From positions 124,001-188,000 of the forward strand of contig NZ_RYEV01000008.1 of the NCBI RefSeq assembly GCF_004138485.1: 64,000 nt of DNA, read 5' to 3'. The position numbers and the translations under genes are program-made. Shown here one piece after another: positions 27,701 to 37,395 of the stretch. Numbering within the stretch: position 1 is the first letter of the stretch; each line of letters starts with the position of its first letter. This DNA is from Peristeroidobacter soli (lineage in GTDB: Bacteria; Pseudomonadota; Gammaproteobacteria; Steroidobacterales; Steroidobacteraceae). The notes below the pieces were generated by a model. The model saw nothing but the letters and a program-made list of their open reading frames with translations. It searched no databases and was not told the DNA's origin.

Positions 27701-30507
27701 CGGGCAAGGCGCTGCGTGAAGTCCAGAGCGGCTGGAAGATCGCCGATCAGCGCACGGTCGTGCCATTGGCGGCTTCGGCGCATCGGCCGAAATCGAATGT
27801 CATCAGCATCCACGGCGCTCGCGAGCACAATCTCAAGAACGTCGATGTCGAGCTGCCGCGCGACAAGTTCATTGTGGTCACCGGCGTGTCGGGCTCGGGC
27901 AAGTCGACGCTGGCGTTCGATATCGTGTTCGGCGAAGGACAGCGCCGCTATCTCGAATCGCTCAACGCGTACGCACGGCAGTTCGTGCAGCCGGCATCGC
28001 GCCCCGATGTCGATGCGATCTTCGGCATTCCGCCGACGGTTGCCATCGAACAGCGCACCAGCCGCGGCGGTCGCAAGAGCACCGTGGCGACGCTGACGGA
28101 GATTTATCACTTCCTGCGCTTGCTGTACGTGAAGCTGGGCACTCAGTACTGCCCGGATTGTGACGTGCCCATCGAGCCGCAGAGCTTCGAATCCATCTTC
28201 GCCCGTATCAGTCGCGACTATCGCGGCAAGAGCGTGAGCTTGCTGGCGCCGCTGGTCGTGGCACGCAAAGGTTTCTACACCGACCTCGCGGCGTGGGCCT
28301 TGAAGAAAGGTTATGAGCAACTGCGCGTCGATGGCGAGCTGCTGCCGACGCAGAGCTGGCCGCGTCTGTCTCGTTTCCAGGAACATACGATCGAGTTGCC
28401 GGTTGCGACCGTTCAGGTTTCCGCGCGTAACGAGCGCGAGCTGCGTGAAGCACTGACGACGGCGCTCGACTTCGGCAAGGGCGTCGTTCATCTGCTCGAT
28501 GAAAGCGTGAAAGTGAAGAAGGCTCCGGTGGCCAAGAAGGCTGCGAAAGGCAGCACGGCCATCGCTGCGAACGCCGGCCTGTCGATCTTCTCGACTCGCC
28601 GCGCTTGTCCGTCCTGCGCCAAGAGCTTCGCCGAGCTCGATCCGCGTCTGTTCTCGTTCAACTCCAAGCATGGCTGGTGCGAAGACTGTTACGGCACCGG
28701 CTTGCAGATTCGCGGCTTCGACGAGGAGCAGAGCGGCGAGGAGATCTGGTGGAACGAATGGTTCGAGCAGGAAGCCGAAGTTTGTGACACTTGCGAGGGC
28801 GAGCGCCTCAATCCGATCGCCCGCAACGTGCGCTTCCGCGATCAGTCGATCGCGGCGGTGACGGCGCAGTCGGTCGGCGACATGCGCAAGCAGTTCAACA
28901 CGTTGAAGCTGAAAGGCCGCGAGGGTGAGATTGCGCGCGACGTGCTGACCGAAATTCACTCGCGTCTGGCATTTCTCGAAGACGTGGGGCTGGGTTATCT
29001 CGCATTGGATCGCTCGGCGCCGACCTTGTCGGGCGGCGAAGCGCAGCGCATTCGCTTGGCCGCGCAGCTCGGCTCGAATCTGCAGGGCGTGTGTTACATC
29101 CTCGACGAGCCGACCATCGGCCTGCATCCGCGCGACAACCGCATTCTGCTGGACACGCTCGACAAGCTGGCCGCGAAGGGCAATTCGCTGCTCGTGGTCG
29201 AGCATGACGAAGAGACGATTCGTCGCGCCGACTACGTGCTCGATCTCGGTCCCGGCGCGGGTACGCGCGGCGGTCGTGTGGTTGCGGCGGGCACAGCGGA
29301 AGAACTGGAGCGCTCACCTGAATCGATCACGGGTCGATTGCTCGCCCAGCCGCTACAGCATCCGATCGGCAACCGTCGTGCGGTGACACCGAAGTCGCCG
29401 GCGCTGGTCGTGAAAGACGCATCGCTGCACAACTTGCGTAAACAAACCTGCAAGGTGCCGTTGGATCGGCTGGTCGTTGTCACGGGCGTGTCAGGTTCGG
29501 GCAAGTCGACCATGGCGCGCGATGTGCTTCATGACAACTTGCGAGCGGCGCTGGGTCGTCGCAGGGGTGCGAAACTCGAGTGGCGTGGCTGTAAAGAGAT
29601 CGCCGGTTGGGAACAGATCGAGCGCATTCTCGAAGTGGATCAGACACCGATCGGCAAGACGCCACGCTCGTGCCCGGCGACTTATATCGGTTTCTGGGAC
29701 GCCATTCGTAAAGTGTTCGCCGAGACGCCGGAGGCGCGCATGCGCGGTTACACGCCGTCGCGGTTCTCATTCAACACGGCCGGCGGTCGTTGCGAGGCCT
29801 GCGAAGGGCAGGGCATGCGCAAGATCGAGATGAGCTTCCTGCCGGACGTGCGCGTGTCTTGCGACAGCTGCGGCGGTCGCCGCTTCAATCAGGACACGCT
29901 CAGCGTGCAATACAAAGGCAAGAGCATCGGCGATGTGTTGATGATGAGCATCGACGAAGCGGTCGACTTCTTCACCGCGCATCCGCGCATTCATCATTGT
30001 CTGCGCTTGCTCCAGGACGTGGGCCTCGGCTATCTCACATTGGGACAGCAGAGCCCGACGCTCTCCGGCGGCGAGGCCCAGCGCATCAAGCTGGTGACGG
30101 AACTATCTAAAGTCAGGGAATCCCGGAGGCTCCGCACGCCGGAGCCGGGCGAGGTGGTGGAGAAGCTGCCGGGCACGCTGTATGTGCTCGACGAACCCAC
30201 GGTCGGTCTGCATATGGCCGACGTCGAGAAGCTGATTCGAGTGTTGCATCGACTGGTCGACGCCGGTAACACCGTGGTCGTCATCGAGCATGATCTCGAC
30301 GTGATTGCCGAGGCGGACTGGATCATCGATCTCGGTCCCGAGGGCGGCGCCGAAGGTGGCAAAGTCGTCGTGCAGGCTTCGCCGGATGACATATTGCGCT
30401 CGGCTCGCGAATCTCACACCGCGCGCATCCTGAAGGAGTTTCTGCGTGATCGCGCGCAGGCGACTGGCGCCAAGCCCGCAGTGGAGCGTCGACGCACGGC
30501 TTGCTAG
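24712..30507 (+). CDS. Double-length UvrA excinuclease subunit with four P-loops
   Basis: About 1931 residues, twice the usual UvrA length (about 940). Walker A motifs GVSGSGKS occur near residues 32, 693, 1058 and 1592, and ABC signatures LSGGE recur in each unit, so two complete UvrA-like halves (about 1-1020 and 1030-1931) are fused. Zinc-finger cysteine pairs are present (CPTCGG...CADCNGRR in the first half, CEACEGQ...CDSCGGRR in the second). UvrA recognises bulky DNA damage and loads UvrB. Such long forms coexist with a normal UvrA in other proteobacteria and may have a specialised role, possibly in resistance or alternative damage sensing. GTG at 24706 is an alternative start. Confidence 0.9.
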   Translation: MSQSIVIRGARQNNLKNLHLELPTGELIVVTGVSGSGKSSLVFDTLYAEGQRRYVETFSPYARQFLDRMDRPQVERIDGIPPAIAIDQTNPVRTSRSTVGTMTELNDHLKLLFSRAAQVYCRQCSAPVKRDSAQSIYAELSERLQALGRSDARVIVTFPVPVPANFGEAEVLSLLEKQGYTRLFQRITSTVAATEPAKGKKKAAKKGRKNAEEASQTSVVLEMIQDRFRFDNTDRERVIEALESALRVGRDRVAIHVLEANGGGRSAENDVTPPATSATWRFSSDLHCADCDIHYREPTPSLFSFNSPLGACDACRGFGRIIGIDFGRIIPDQSKTLKGGAVRPWQTESYRECQDDLIKYARKRNIPIDVPWRELTEEQRQWVLEGEGSWEDKLWYGVRRFFAWLETKSYKMHVRVLLSKYRAYTPCTVCDGARLKTDALLWRLGTKADAKAVLPDALRFKPNGVQWNDAQLAELPGIGIHELMLLPIDRCKQFFDRLALPAPLDEASDLVLREIRGRFGYLLDVGLGYLTLDRQSRTLSGGEVQRINLTTALGTSLVNTLFVLDEPSIGLHPRDMGRVINVMHRLKAAGNSLVVVEHDPQVMQAADKLIDVGPGPGEKGGEIVFFGEPAELAKAERSLTADYLLGRKQVSEVLPDAAQSAPTAALTVKGARQHNLKGIDVSIPLQRLVCVTGVSGSGKSTLIQDVLYPALLKHFGKPTEAPGEHDSIKGAENISAVVMVDQTSIGRTTRSNPASYVGAFDAIRKLFANEPLAKERDYTIGTFSFNSGNGRCPTCGGNGFEHVEMQFLSDVYLRCADCNGRRYRGEILEIKLNRGPGPGRSIADVLDMTVSEAVEFFAGEREVLSTLRPLAEVGLDYLRLGQPVPTLSGGEAQRLKLAGHLAESATARSDDDATPGKLFLFDEPTTGLHFDDIAKLLRAFRRLIAAGHSLLVIEHNLDVIAASDWLIDLGPEGGEAGGEIIAVGTPADLMKVPGSHTGKALREVQSGWKIADQRTVVPLAASAHRPKSNVISIHGAREHNLKNVDVELPRDKFIVVTGVSGSGKSTLAFDIVFGEGQRRYLESLNAYARQFVQPASRPDVDAIFGIPPTVAIEQRTSRGGRKSTVATLTEIYHFLRLLYVKLGTQYCPDCDVPIEPQSFESIFARISRDYRGKSVSLLAPLVVARKGFYTDLAAWALKKGYEQLRVDGELLPTQSWPRLSRFQEHTIELPVATVQVSARNERELREALTTALDFGKGVVHLLDESVKVKKAPVAKKAAKGSTAIAANAGLSIFSTRRACPSCAKSFAELDPRLFSFNSKHGWCEDCYGTGLQIRGFDEEQSGEEIWWNEWFEQEAEVCDTCEGERLNPIARNVRFRDQSIAAVTAQSVGDMRKQFNTLKLKGREGEIARDVLTEIHSRLAFLEDVGLGYLALDRSAPTLSGGEAQRIRLAAQLGSNLQGVCYILDEPTIGLHPRDNRILLDTLDKLAAKGNSLLVVEHDEETIRRADYVLDLGPGAGTRGGRVVAAGTAEELERSPESITGRLLAQPLQHPIGNRRAVTPKSPALVVKDASLHNLRKQTCKVPLDRLVVVTGVSGSGKSTMARDVLHDNLRAALGRRRGAKLEWRGCKEIAGWEQIERILEVDQTPIGKTPRSCPATYIGFWDAIRKVFAETPEARMRGYTPSRFSFNTAGGRCEACEGQGMRKIEMSFLPDVRVSCDSCGGRRFNQDTLSVQYKGKSIGDVLMMSIDEAVDFFTAHPRIHHCLRLLQDVGLGYLTLGQQSPTLSGGEAQRIKLVTELSKVRESRRLRTPEPGEVVEKLPGTLYVLDEPTVGLHMADVEKLIRVLHRLVDAGNTVVVIEHDLDVIAEADWIIDLGPEGGAEGGKVVVQASPDDILRSARESHTARILKEFLRDRAQATGAKPAVERRRTAC

Positions 30508-30574
30508 TCGCGCTGCTTGCTAAAGGGCATACTCGATCACAATCGGCGGGGAGCCGGTCAGATCGTGAACCCCT

Positions 30575-32404
30575 TTGTCAGTCAGCGGTACGTCCAACGC
30601 GGCGATTACGCATGGCTTGCGGCAGGCTCAGACCCTGCTGCAACAGGGCCTGCATGCGCAAGCGGCCGATGTTTGCAGCCGGTTGCTGGCGCAGTGGCCG
30701 ACGCTGACCGAAGCTTTGCAGCTGCTGGCATTGGCTCGCAAAGCTGTCGGGGATGTCAGCGAAGCGGAACGTTTGTTACGCGCTTGTGTACAACTGCAGC
30801 CGCAGCGAGCCGATTTTCACGCCAACCTGGCCAACTTGTTACGTGCGAGCGGTCGTGTCGCCGATGCCGAGGCGAGCTATCGGCTGGCGTTGCAGGCGGA
30901 TGCTCGTTTCAAACCGGCACGCCTGGGATTGATTCGTACGCTGAACGCGGCCGGCGTTCATCCGCAAGCGCAGATCGAAGCGGCCGCTCTGGTTCACGAC
31001 GATCCGGCCGACGCCGAAGGTTGGGCCGAACTGGCCGCCGCGCTCAAAGGTCAGGGCAGATTCTCCGATGCGGAAGCCGCCTATCGAGCGGCGCTCGCGC
31101 GCCGTCCTTCGTTCGCGATCGCGCGTCACAACCTGGGCTCACTGCTGTCGCAGCTGGAGCGCGCCGACGAGGCGCTGCGTGAAATCGATCGAGCGGTCGA
31201 GGCTGGCCTGAAAGGTCACGCCGTGCATTTGAATCGCGCCATTGCTTTACAACAGCTGGGGCGCTTCGAAGCAGCCGAGCAGGAGTTCGAACACGCCGCG
31301 CAACTGGCGCCGGCGCACGTCGATACTCAAGCGCGGCTGGCGAAGCTTCGCTTCATGCGCGGTGACGCCGACTTCACTCGCGGTCTGCGCGCGGTGGTCG
31401 CGGGGAATTTGCGCAATTCTCAATTACATCTGTGCCAGGCGAGCTTGTTGCGCGATGCCGGCCGGCTGTCGGAAGCCACCGCGGCGTTTCAGGACGCAAT
31501 CGCTCACTGCGGCGAACAACCGGAGTTGTTGATGGGGCTGGCGCTCACCGCGATGGACGCCGGTATACCCGGGCAGGCGCTGGCGCCGGCGCAGGCCGCC
31601 GTTTGTGCTCGGCCCGATTACCTGCACGGATCCACTTGTTTGCAGTCGGTCCTGCTGTCGCTGGGGCGCGCGGACGAAGCGATGCCGCTGATTCAGCGGG
31701 CCCGGGCGCTCGCGCCATTTCATCAAGAACACATTGCCTGCGAGGCGACCGCGGCTCGCATGCTCGGGCTGCCCAGATATCAGGAACTCTACGACTACGA
31801 TCGTTTCGTGGTACCCAGGATGCTCGATCGGCCGGATGGCTTTGCTTCCATCGAAGCGTTCTGCGACGAGCTGATGGGTGTGTTGGCCGAACGGCAGCAA
31901 CTCGCCATGCATCCGCTGGATCAGAGTTTGCGTTTCGGAGCACAGACGCCGCGCAGTCTGCTGGCGGATCCGCATCCGTTGATTCGTGAGTTCCTGGAGC
32001 TGCTGTCGGCGCCGATCGCTGAATATCGCTCGCGATTACCGCAATCCGAGGATCACCCGCTGTTGTCTAGAAATAACGGCGAAGCGCGGCTGTCGGGATG
32101 TTGGTCGATCCGTCTGCATCGTGGAGGCTATCACCTGAATCACGTGCATCCGTCGGGCTGGCTCAGCTCGGCTTGTTACATTCATGCGCCGGCGGATGCT
32201 CGAGACACCGTCGCGCGCAGTGGCTGGATCAAATTCGGAGAACCGCGCTACCCTACGCCCGGAGTCGATGCGGAACGGATGCTTCAGCCCAGGGCGGGAA
32301 TGCTGGTATTGTTTCCTTCCTATATGTGGCACGGAACCATGCCTATCACCACGGACGAGCCTCGAGTCACCATCGGTGCCGACGTGCTGCCTGGCACGGC
32401 CTGA
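30575..32404 (+). CDS. TPR protein with C-terminal Fe(II)/2-oxoglutarate oxygenase domain
   Basis: 609-residue protein. Residues about 10-385 are tetratricopeptide-like repeats (ALQLLALARKAVGDVSEAERLLRAC and so on). The last 200 residues fit the putative 2OG-Fe(II) oxygenase group often annotated TIGR02466-like: a HVHPSGWLSSACYIH block with His523 and His525, the distal His586 in YMWHGTMP, and EPRVTIGADV supplying the 2OG-binding Arg. An in-frame TGA lies 9 bases before the TTG at 30575 and no ATG/GTG follows in the first 40 codons, so a TTG start is required. It begins 67 bp after uvrA. The TPR array probably docks a protein substrate. Confidence 0.82.
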   Translation: MSVSGTSNAAITHGLRQAQTLLQQGLHAQAADVCSRLLAQWPTLTEALQLLALARKAVGDVSEAERLLRACVQLQPQRADFHANLANLLRASGRVADAEASYRLALQADARFKPARLGLIRTLNAAGVHPQAQIEAAALVHDDPADAEGWAELAAALKGQGRFSDAEAAYRAALARRPSFAIARHNLGSLLSQLERADEALREIDRAVEAGLKGHAVHLNRAIALQQLGRFEAAEQEFEHAAQLAPAHVDTQARLAKLRFMRGDADFTRGLRAVVAGNLRNSQLHLCQASLLRDAGRLSEATAAFQDAIAHCGEQPELLMGLALTAMDAGIPGQALAPAQAAVCARPDYLHGSTCLQSVLLSLGRADEAMPLIQRARALAPFHQEHIACEATAARMLGLPRYQELYDYDRFVVPRMLDRPDGFASIEAFCDELMGVLAERQQLAMHPLDQSLRFGAQTPRSLLADPHPLIREFLELLSAPIAEYRSRLPQSEDHPLLSRNNGEARLSGCWSIRLHRGGYHLNHVHPSGWLSSACYIHAPADARDTVARSGWIKFGEPRYPTPGVDAERMLQPRAGMLVLFPSYMWHGTMPITTDEPRVTIGADVLPGTA

Positions 32405-32600
32405 ACACAGCAAACAAAAGCGGCCGGCGCCAGCCTTACGCGCTGTTGTGAACCAGCAACGTGTATACATTCCCCGAAGCGGTGCGCCCGCCGTGGTCAC
32501 AATGCGGTCGCCTGCGTAAATGCTGGCGTTTCCGGGAGATTTCTGCGTGTGCCCGCGTCGGAACGATCACGCACGGTTGTACTTCCTTTGCCGATTTTGC
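32405..32600. other. Upstream intergenic region before the first TBDR
   Basis: No gene was recognised. Open frames here lack ribosome-binding sites and have random-looking composition. The promoter of the receptor gene probably lies at the 3' end of this stretch. Confidence 0.4.
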
Positions 32601-32750
32601 AGCTGTATGCTCGGAGCCACGCTTGGGTCGATAGTTGTGAATTATCCATCGCTGCGGCCCAGGAAGGGAGCGTAGCCGACACCCCGAAACTGCAACTGAC
32701 GGGTGTCGGTCAGGAGTCAATTAAAACCCTCTCGCAGGAGGAGCATTCTA
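32601..32750 (+). promoter_or_regulatory. TBDR1 promoter/leader with conserved element and stem-loop
   Basis: The element agctgtatgctcgg at 32601 is matched by agttgtatgctcag at 37261 upstream of the second TBDR, 150 and 135 bp before the respective start codons. A perfect 9-bp stem (ccgacaccc 32676-32684 / gggtgtcgg 32701-32709) sits in the presumed 5' leader. The ribosome-binding block ctctcgcaggagga just before the ATG recurs at 61536 and, with one change, at 37377. Confidence 0.55.
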
Positions 32751-35700
32751 ATGTCGACGAATATTTCGATTCGGCGCGCGGTGAGCTACGCGCTGTGGAC
32801 GAGCGTTGCGGCAGCGGCCGCGCACTCGTCACCGATCATGGCCGCGGAAAACCAGGACATGGTCGCCGAGGTTGTGGTTACCGGTTCACGCATCCAACGT
32901 CAGGACTACGTTGCCAACAGCCCTGTGATCACCAGCACGGCTGAGCAGATTGTCGAGAACGCGGACGTTACTCTCGATACTTATCTGAACACGCTGCCGC
33001 AGGTGAATCCGGCCGGCGGCACCACCTCCAACAACCCGGGTAACGGCGGTCAGTCGAACATCGACCTGCGCGGCCTGGGCGCCAACCGTAACATCGTGCT
33101 GTTTGACGGCCGTCGCGCCATGCCATCGGCGAGCGACATGACGGTCGACCTGAACACCATTCCGCAGGCCCTGATCGAAAGCATCGAAATCGTGACCGGC
33201 GGCGCCGGCGCGGTGTACGGCGCGGACGCGGTGGCGGGCGCGGTGAACATCAAGCTGCGGGAGAACTACGAAGGCCTGGACTTTCGTTATAACTTCTCCA
33301 ACAGCACCGAATACTGGGACGCCGAGGAATATCAGGTTTCCGGTCTCGGCGGCATGAACTTCGCGGACGGTCGCGGCAACTTCGTGATCGGCGCGGATTA
33401 CTCCAAGCGCGAAGGCATGATCAAGAGCCAGCGCGCGTTCGCGGCGCAGGCGACTTCGACCACTTCGTATCTGCCCGAGGGCCTGTACATTCCGGGCGCC
33501 AACGGGCCGGACCAGACGGCGATCGATGCGCTGTTCGGCCGGGCCGATTACGGCAGCAATGCGCCGGGATCGGTGCTCGGAAACCTGATTGGTTTCAACA
33601 CCGATCGCACGTTGTTCTCGCGCGGCGTGTTCAACAGCCCGCGTGACGTGGTGAATTTTCGCTATCCGAACGATCTGAACATCAACGCCAACCTGTTCCC
33701 CGACCTGTATTCGTACAACTTCGACTCGGTCAACATCCTGACCTTGCCGCTGGAGCGCAAGTCGGGCATGGGCAAGTTCAAGTTCGAGTTCGAGGGTGGG
33801 GTCGAAGTGTTCGCGTCGGCCGGCTACACGGAATATGACTCGACCACCGCGCTTGCTCCGACGCCGTTCCCGACGGTGGGCACCAAGGCGCCCGGCGAGG
33901 CATCCGCGATTCAGGCGACCTCGTCATTGGTACGGCCCGGCCGGACCGTCAGCAACAACCTGGTCATCCCACTGAACAATCAGACCATCCCGGATGATCT
34001 GCGCACGCTGCTGGCTCAGCGCACGGGTACCTTGAATACGACGACGGGTCTGATCGAGGGCGATCCCAATCTCATCGATTATCTGACCCCGGCCGCTCAG
34101 CCGATCATGATCCGCACGCGCACGCTCACCACGGGCCTGCGTCAGTCGGCGTTCAACAACGAAGTCCTGCAGTACACGGTCGGTGCGCGCGGTCCGCTGT
34201 TCGGCGACACCTGGAAGTGGGAAGCCTACGCGTCGCAAGGCAAGACCGAGATCACCGAAACCCAAACCGGCAACATCGATACGCAACGTGTGATCGATCT
34301 GGTCGCGATGAACGACAGCGGCGCGAGCGTGTGCGACGGCGGATTGAATTTCTTCGGTCGCAATCCCCTATCGGCGGAGTGCGCGGCCTACATCACGGTG
34401 CCTCCGACAGTGCTGTCGACCGAGTTCAAACAACGCATCGTGCAGGGCTTCGTGACCGGTGAAATCGCTCAGCTGCCCGCCGGCCCGATGTCGCTGGTGG
34501 TCGGTGCCGAGGGCCGCTGGTTCGATTATGACTTCGATCCGGGCAACAGCTCCGGTCCGGTGTCGGGCTTGAATGCCCAGAATCCGGCCAAGGGCAACAA
34601 CAACTTCCAGGATCTGTTCCTCGAGACCCTGATTCCGCTGGTGAACGGTGCGCCGGCGGCCAAGTCGCTGGAACTGAGCCTCGGTTATCGCTTCTCGAAG
34701 AGCGAATTCGAGGACGAGATCGCCGACCTGAAGAGCGACAGCCAGAACTCGAACGCCTACAAGGTCGAGTTGAGCTGGGTGCCGGTCGACAGCCTGCGCG
34801 TGCGCACGTCGTATCAGCGCGCGGTGCGCGCGCCGAACTTCGACGAGTTGTTCGACGGCGGCGGCTCGGCGCCGCAGTACTTCGATCCGTGCTCGGTTGG
34901 CACGGCGAAGCGCACCGGCGCCGATGCGGCCGATATGCGCAGGCTCTGCCAACAGACGGGCGTAGGCGCTTCCGTCATCGATGGTTACGTGCAGACCCCG
35001 GGTAATCAGATCTCGATCACGACCGCTGGCAACATCGATCTGGAGCCGGAGACCGCGGACACCGTCACGATCGGCTTGGTGTTCACTTCTCCTTGGGAAG
35101 GTGCACTGGCCGGCCTGCAGGGTTCGTTGGACTACTACAGTATCGATATCTCCGATCCCATCATCGATCCGTCGCCGAACATCTACGTGGCGGCTTGCTA
35201 CAACTACTACGGCGACAACCCGACCTACAGTGCGACCAATCCGTTCTGCGGTGGCATCGTGCGCGGCGGTGGCGACGTTCTGGGTGTGGATTCCGTGGAC
35301 ACCGACGACGGCGTGTTCCCCGGCATCAACGGTGGTTCGATCAAGACCGATGGTCTGGACCTGCAGTTGAACTACAGCGTCGGCCTGCCAAAGGGCGAGC
35401 TGGGCTTCAACCTGGCGTACAACTATCTGCTGTCGTTCAAGCAGTCGGATCGTCCGGGTCTGCCGGCGCTCGACTACGCGGGCACGGTGTCGTACTTCGG
35501 CGCGGGTCTGGGCACGAGCTTCCCCGAGCAGCGTGCGAATCTCACGGGTCAGTACGCGATCGGTCCGTTCGCCGTCCAGGCCCGTTTGCGCTGGATCGGC
35601 GACATGGAGAATCGCGCGGCCGTGCAGTTCCCCGGTGAGACGTTCAAGGGCGTGCCCTCGATCTCCTACCTGGATCTGTCGGCCAGCTGGAAGTTCATGG

Positions 35701-35846
35701 ACAAGTCGATGTTCCGTATCGGCATGAACAACGTCATGGACAAGCAGCCGCCGGCATATGCGCCGAACGTGCAGTCCGGTACCGACCCGTCGACTTACGA
35801 CGTGATCGGCCGGCGCATCTTCGGTCAGATCTCGATCGGCTTCTAA
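32751..35846 (+). CDS. TonB-dependent outer membrane receptor (TBDR1)
   Basis: 1031-residue receptor. Strong AGGAGG precedes the ATG at 32751. The signal peptide ends near SPIMAA (about residue 33). The plug domain (about 45-160) has the usual EVVVTGSRIQRQ start, NIDLRGLGANRNIVLFDGRRA and GGAGAVYGADAVAGAVNI. A 22-strand barrel follows, ending in the terminal Phe of outer membrane proteins (ISIGF). It should import a large ligand (oligosaccharide, peptide or metal chelate) with TonB energy; the ligand is unknown. It lies among hydroxylase and sulfotransferase genes, which suggests a functional link. A terminator follows. Confidence 0.93.
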   Translation: MSTNISIRRAVSYALWTSVAAAAAHSSPIMAAENQDMVAEVVVTGSRIQRQDYVANSPVITSTAEQIVENADVTLDTYLNTLPQVNPAGGTTSNNPGNGGQSNIDLRGLGANRNIVLFDGRRAMPSASDMTVDLNTIPQALIESIEIVTGGAGAVYGADAVAGAVNIKLRENYEGLDFRYNFSNSTEYWDAEEYQVSGLGGMNFADGRGNFVIGADYSKREGMIKSQRAFAAQATSTTSYLPEGLYIPGANGPDQTAIDALFGRADYGSNAPGSVLGNLIGFNTDRTLFSRGVFNSPRDVVNFRYPNDLNINANLFPDLYSYNFDSVNILTLPLERKSGMGKFKFEFEGGVEVFASAGYTEYDSTTALAPTPFPTVGTKAPGEASAIQATSSLVRPGRTVSNNLVIPLNNQTIPDDLRTLLAQRTGTLNTTTGLIEGDPNLIDYLTPAAQPIMIRTRTLTTGLRQSAFNNEVLQYTVGARGPLFGDTWKWEAYASQGKTEITETQTGNIDTQRVIDLVAMNDSGASVCDGGLNFFGRNPLSAECAAYITVPPTVLSTEFKQRIVQGFVTGEIAQLPAGPMSLVVGAEGRWFDYDFDPGNSSGPVSGLNAQNPAKGNNNFQDLFLETLIPLVNGAPAAKSLELSLGYRFSKSEFEDEIADLKSDSQNSNAYKVELSWVPVDSLRVRTSYQRAVRAPNFDELFDGGGSAPQYFDPCSVGTAKRTGADAADMRRLCQQTGVGASVIDGYVQTPGNQISITTAGNIDLEPETADTVTIGLVFTSPWEGALAGLQGSLDYYSIDISDPIIDPSPNIYVAACYNYYGDNPTYSATNPFCGGIVRGGGDVLGVDSVDTDDGVFPGINGGSIKTDGLDLQLNYSVGLPKGELGFNLAYNYLLSFKQSDRPGLPALDYAGTVSYFGAGLGTSFPEQRANLTGQYAIGPFAVQARLRWIGDMENRAAVQFPGETFKGVPSISYLDLSASWKFMDKSMFRIGMNNVMDKQPPAYAPNVQSGTDPSTYDVIGRRIFGQISIGF

Positions 35847-35875
35847 GCAGGATTGGATCGACCTCGATCCGGAAG

Positions 35876-35902
35876 GGCGGCTCGGCGACGAGCCGCCTTT
35901 TT
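35876..35902 (+). terminator. Rho-independent terminator of TBDR1
   Basis: A 9-bp stem ggcggctcg / cgagccgcc with loop gcga is followed by TTTTTCTT, 30 bp after the receptor stop. Confidence 0.9.
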
Positions 35903-36018
35903 CTTGGCGCGGATTTTCTTGCGGCCAAACGTGCGCGGGGTGCGATCAACGGGCCCAAGGGCCCATGGTGCTCGCGATATCCAGGCCTAATACTCGGCTC
36001 ACGATGCCGAGGTGGGTT

Positions 36019-36294
36019 ATGCCGCGATCCATTACGACCTGTGCGCTCATCGTCCCGTTGGCAATTGCGCTCGCCGCTTGCGCGAACGCTCCGGAAGGAA
36101 TGCGGGACGCGCGGGTTCACTCGACGCCATCCTGGAACAAATACTACGTCGCGGGCTCGCGCATTCCGCGCACGCTGGACGCGCAAGGTCAGCCGCTGAC
36201 CGGCTCTCACATCGTCACCATCACCGATGAAGAGCTGACCAATTCCTCCGGCGTGTTGCTCGGAGACAAGCTCAACGGCGGCTATTCGCGTTGA
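36019..36294 (+). CDS. Small lipoprotein associated with the TBDR region
   Basis: 91-residue predicted lipoprotein. GAGGTGGG precedes the ATG; the leader ends in lipobox ALAAC (Cys20). The mature part contains WNKYYVAGSRIPRTLDAQGQP and an acidic patch (TDEE). I do not recognise the family, but the GSRIPR segment recalls the T/G-S-R-L core of the two Cys2 proteins further downstream. It stands alone between TBDR1 and a converging oxygenase gene. Confidence 0.7.
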   Translation: MPRSITTCALIVPLAIALAACANAPEGMRDARVHSTPSWNKYYVAGSRIPRTLDAQGQPLTGSHIVTITDEELTNSSGVLLGDKLNGGYSR

Positions 36295-36311
36295 TGAAAT
36301 TTTTTTTCGTT

Positions 36312-36335
36312 GATCACTAACTTTAGTTAGTGATC
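36312..36335. repeat. Perfect inverted repeat GATCACTAAC-TTTA-GTTAGTGATC
   Basis: 10-bp arms with a 4-nt loop. It contains the stop codon of the oxygenase gene on the minus strand. No T-run follows in either direction; the eight T residues lie upstream on the plus strand. Half of it (ctttagttagtgat) resembles the palindrome region at 37187-37201, so it may be a protein-binding site as well as a bidirectional hairpin. Confidence 0.6.
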
Positions 36336-37061
36336 GCCGGCCCGTAACCAGCCAGTGATGCTGTAACGAGCGTGCGTCGCTGCCGGAGCCACGTAGCTCA
36401 CGCAGTGGTTCTGCGGCACGCGGAACAGATTCAACACGTTGAACTTGGGCACATAGCCTTCCGCGACGTGGCCGTCGCGGTCGATGAATTGCAGAACGCC
36501 ACCCCAGTCGGCGCGCCACTCCGGAGTAAAACCAAACACATAGGCGGCCAGACGCTGCTTGCCGGCGACGTTGTCGTCATGTTCGGTGAGAAAGTGCCCC
36601 GGCAGATATCGGGTCGCCTGGCTGTCGGCGAAGGCGATGGCGGGCAGTCCGGTGATCGCGCGCGCGAATTGCAGAAATTCCTCCGAATTCAGGAACTCAT
36701 GCATGGCCATGAGCGGGTGCGCGCGCTCGCCCGACCGATACAGATCGTACAGAGGAAAATTCTCGAACACGTATTGGAAACCGCGCCGGGACTGCTCCAG
36801 CATTTTTTTCGTCATCGTCTCTCGCTGCTCCGGCGGCATCAGCATCAGCTGTTGATGCGCGATGTCGACGTGGCGCTGTCCTACGTTGAGCGACAGCTGC
36901 CAGGGCGTGCGCGTGTCGAGTTGCGTGAAGAGAGTGTCCGCACTGGAGGCCGTGAGTACGTCTGGTATGTGCACGCGGCCTTGTGTTCTGAAGATATCGG
37001 CGATCACCCGTCGATCCAGCCGCGGGTTCAATTGGATCTGCAATTGGATCTGCTCGTGCAT
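36327..37061 (-). CDS. Fe(II)/2-oxoglutarate oxygenase, prolyl-hydroxylase-like
   Basis: 244-residue enzyme with the double-stranded beta-helix motif set of SM-20/prolyl 4-hydroxylase relatives. Metal ligands are His161 and Asp163 (LTEHDD) and His219 (PQNHCVSYV); Arg232 (ARYSITGWLR) is placed to bind the 2OG carboxylate. It has no signal peptide, so it is cytoplasmic. Such proteins hydroxylate peptide side chains or small molecules. It is divergent from TBDR2, sharing a 334-bp control region. The start has no strong ribosome-binding site. Confidence 0.85.
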   Translation of the reverse strand: MHEQIQLQIQLNPRLDRRVIADIFRTQGRVHIPDVLTASSADTLFTQLDTRTPWQLSLNVGQRHVDIAHQQLMLMPPEQRETMTKKMLEQSRRGFQYVFENFPLYDLYRSGERAHPLMAMHEFLNSEEFLQFARAITGLPAIAFADSQATRYLPGHFLTEHDDNVAGKQRLAAYVFGFTPEWRADWGGVLQFIDRDGHVAEGYVPKFNVLNLFRVPQNHCVSYVAPAATHARYSITGWLRAGDH

Positions 37062-37184
37062 GTCTTGTCGTTGTACCGGTAAGTATTACAGGCGGCGGTA
37101 TCGAATGACGCTTCTGTACTTGCTAAATGACCGTTGTCTCTTTACAACGCGCGCCGATTGGACACCACTTTGTGCTCGACATCC

Positions 37185-37198
37185 CTTACTTAAGTAAG
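37185..37198. promoter_or_regulatory. 14-bp perfect palindrome CTTACTTAAGTAAG in divergent promoter region
   Basis: Lies between the divergent oxygenase and TBDR2 genes and is symmetrical over 14 bp. The segment cttaagtaagtgat shares 12 of 14 positions with ctttagttagtgat in the inverted repeat at 36312-36335. It is a plausible operator for an unidentified dimeric regulator. Confidence 0.45.
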
Positions 37199-37260
37199 TG
37201 ATTTACAACCGACAGCTCGCGGGAACCGCTGAGAAATCCGCTTGTTGCCGCGAAACCAAC

Positions 37261-37395
37261 AGTTGTATGCTCAGCACACTTCGGTCCAGCGTTGTCGGCG
37301 AGCAAACCACCGACTGTTGCGCATCGATCACGAGATGCCTCATTCACACAGCTGAATGCCCCTCACAAATTTAACCTCTTGCAGGAGGAGTGGAA
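37261..37395 (+). promoter_or_regulatory. TBDR2 promoter/leader with element shared with TBDR1
   Basis: agttgtatgctcag at 37261 matches the TBDR1 element, and tTTGCCG-like sequence lies 12-15 bp upstream in both. The leader ends in cctcttgcaggaggag, nearly the same Shine-Dalgarno block as TBDR1. Confidence 0.5.

Noticed and set aside
27469-29205. 578-codon minus-strand frame inside uvrA
   Set aside because: Antisense shadow of an unambiguous UvrA coding region.
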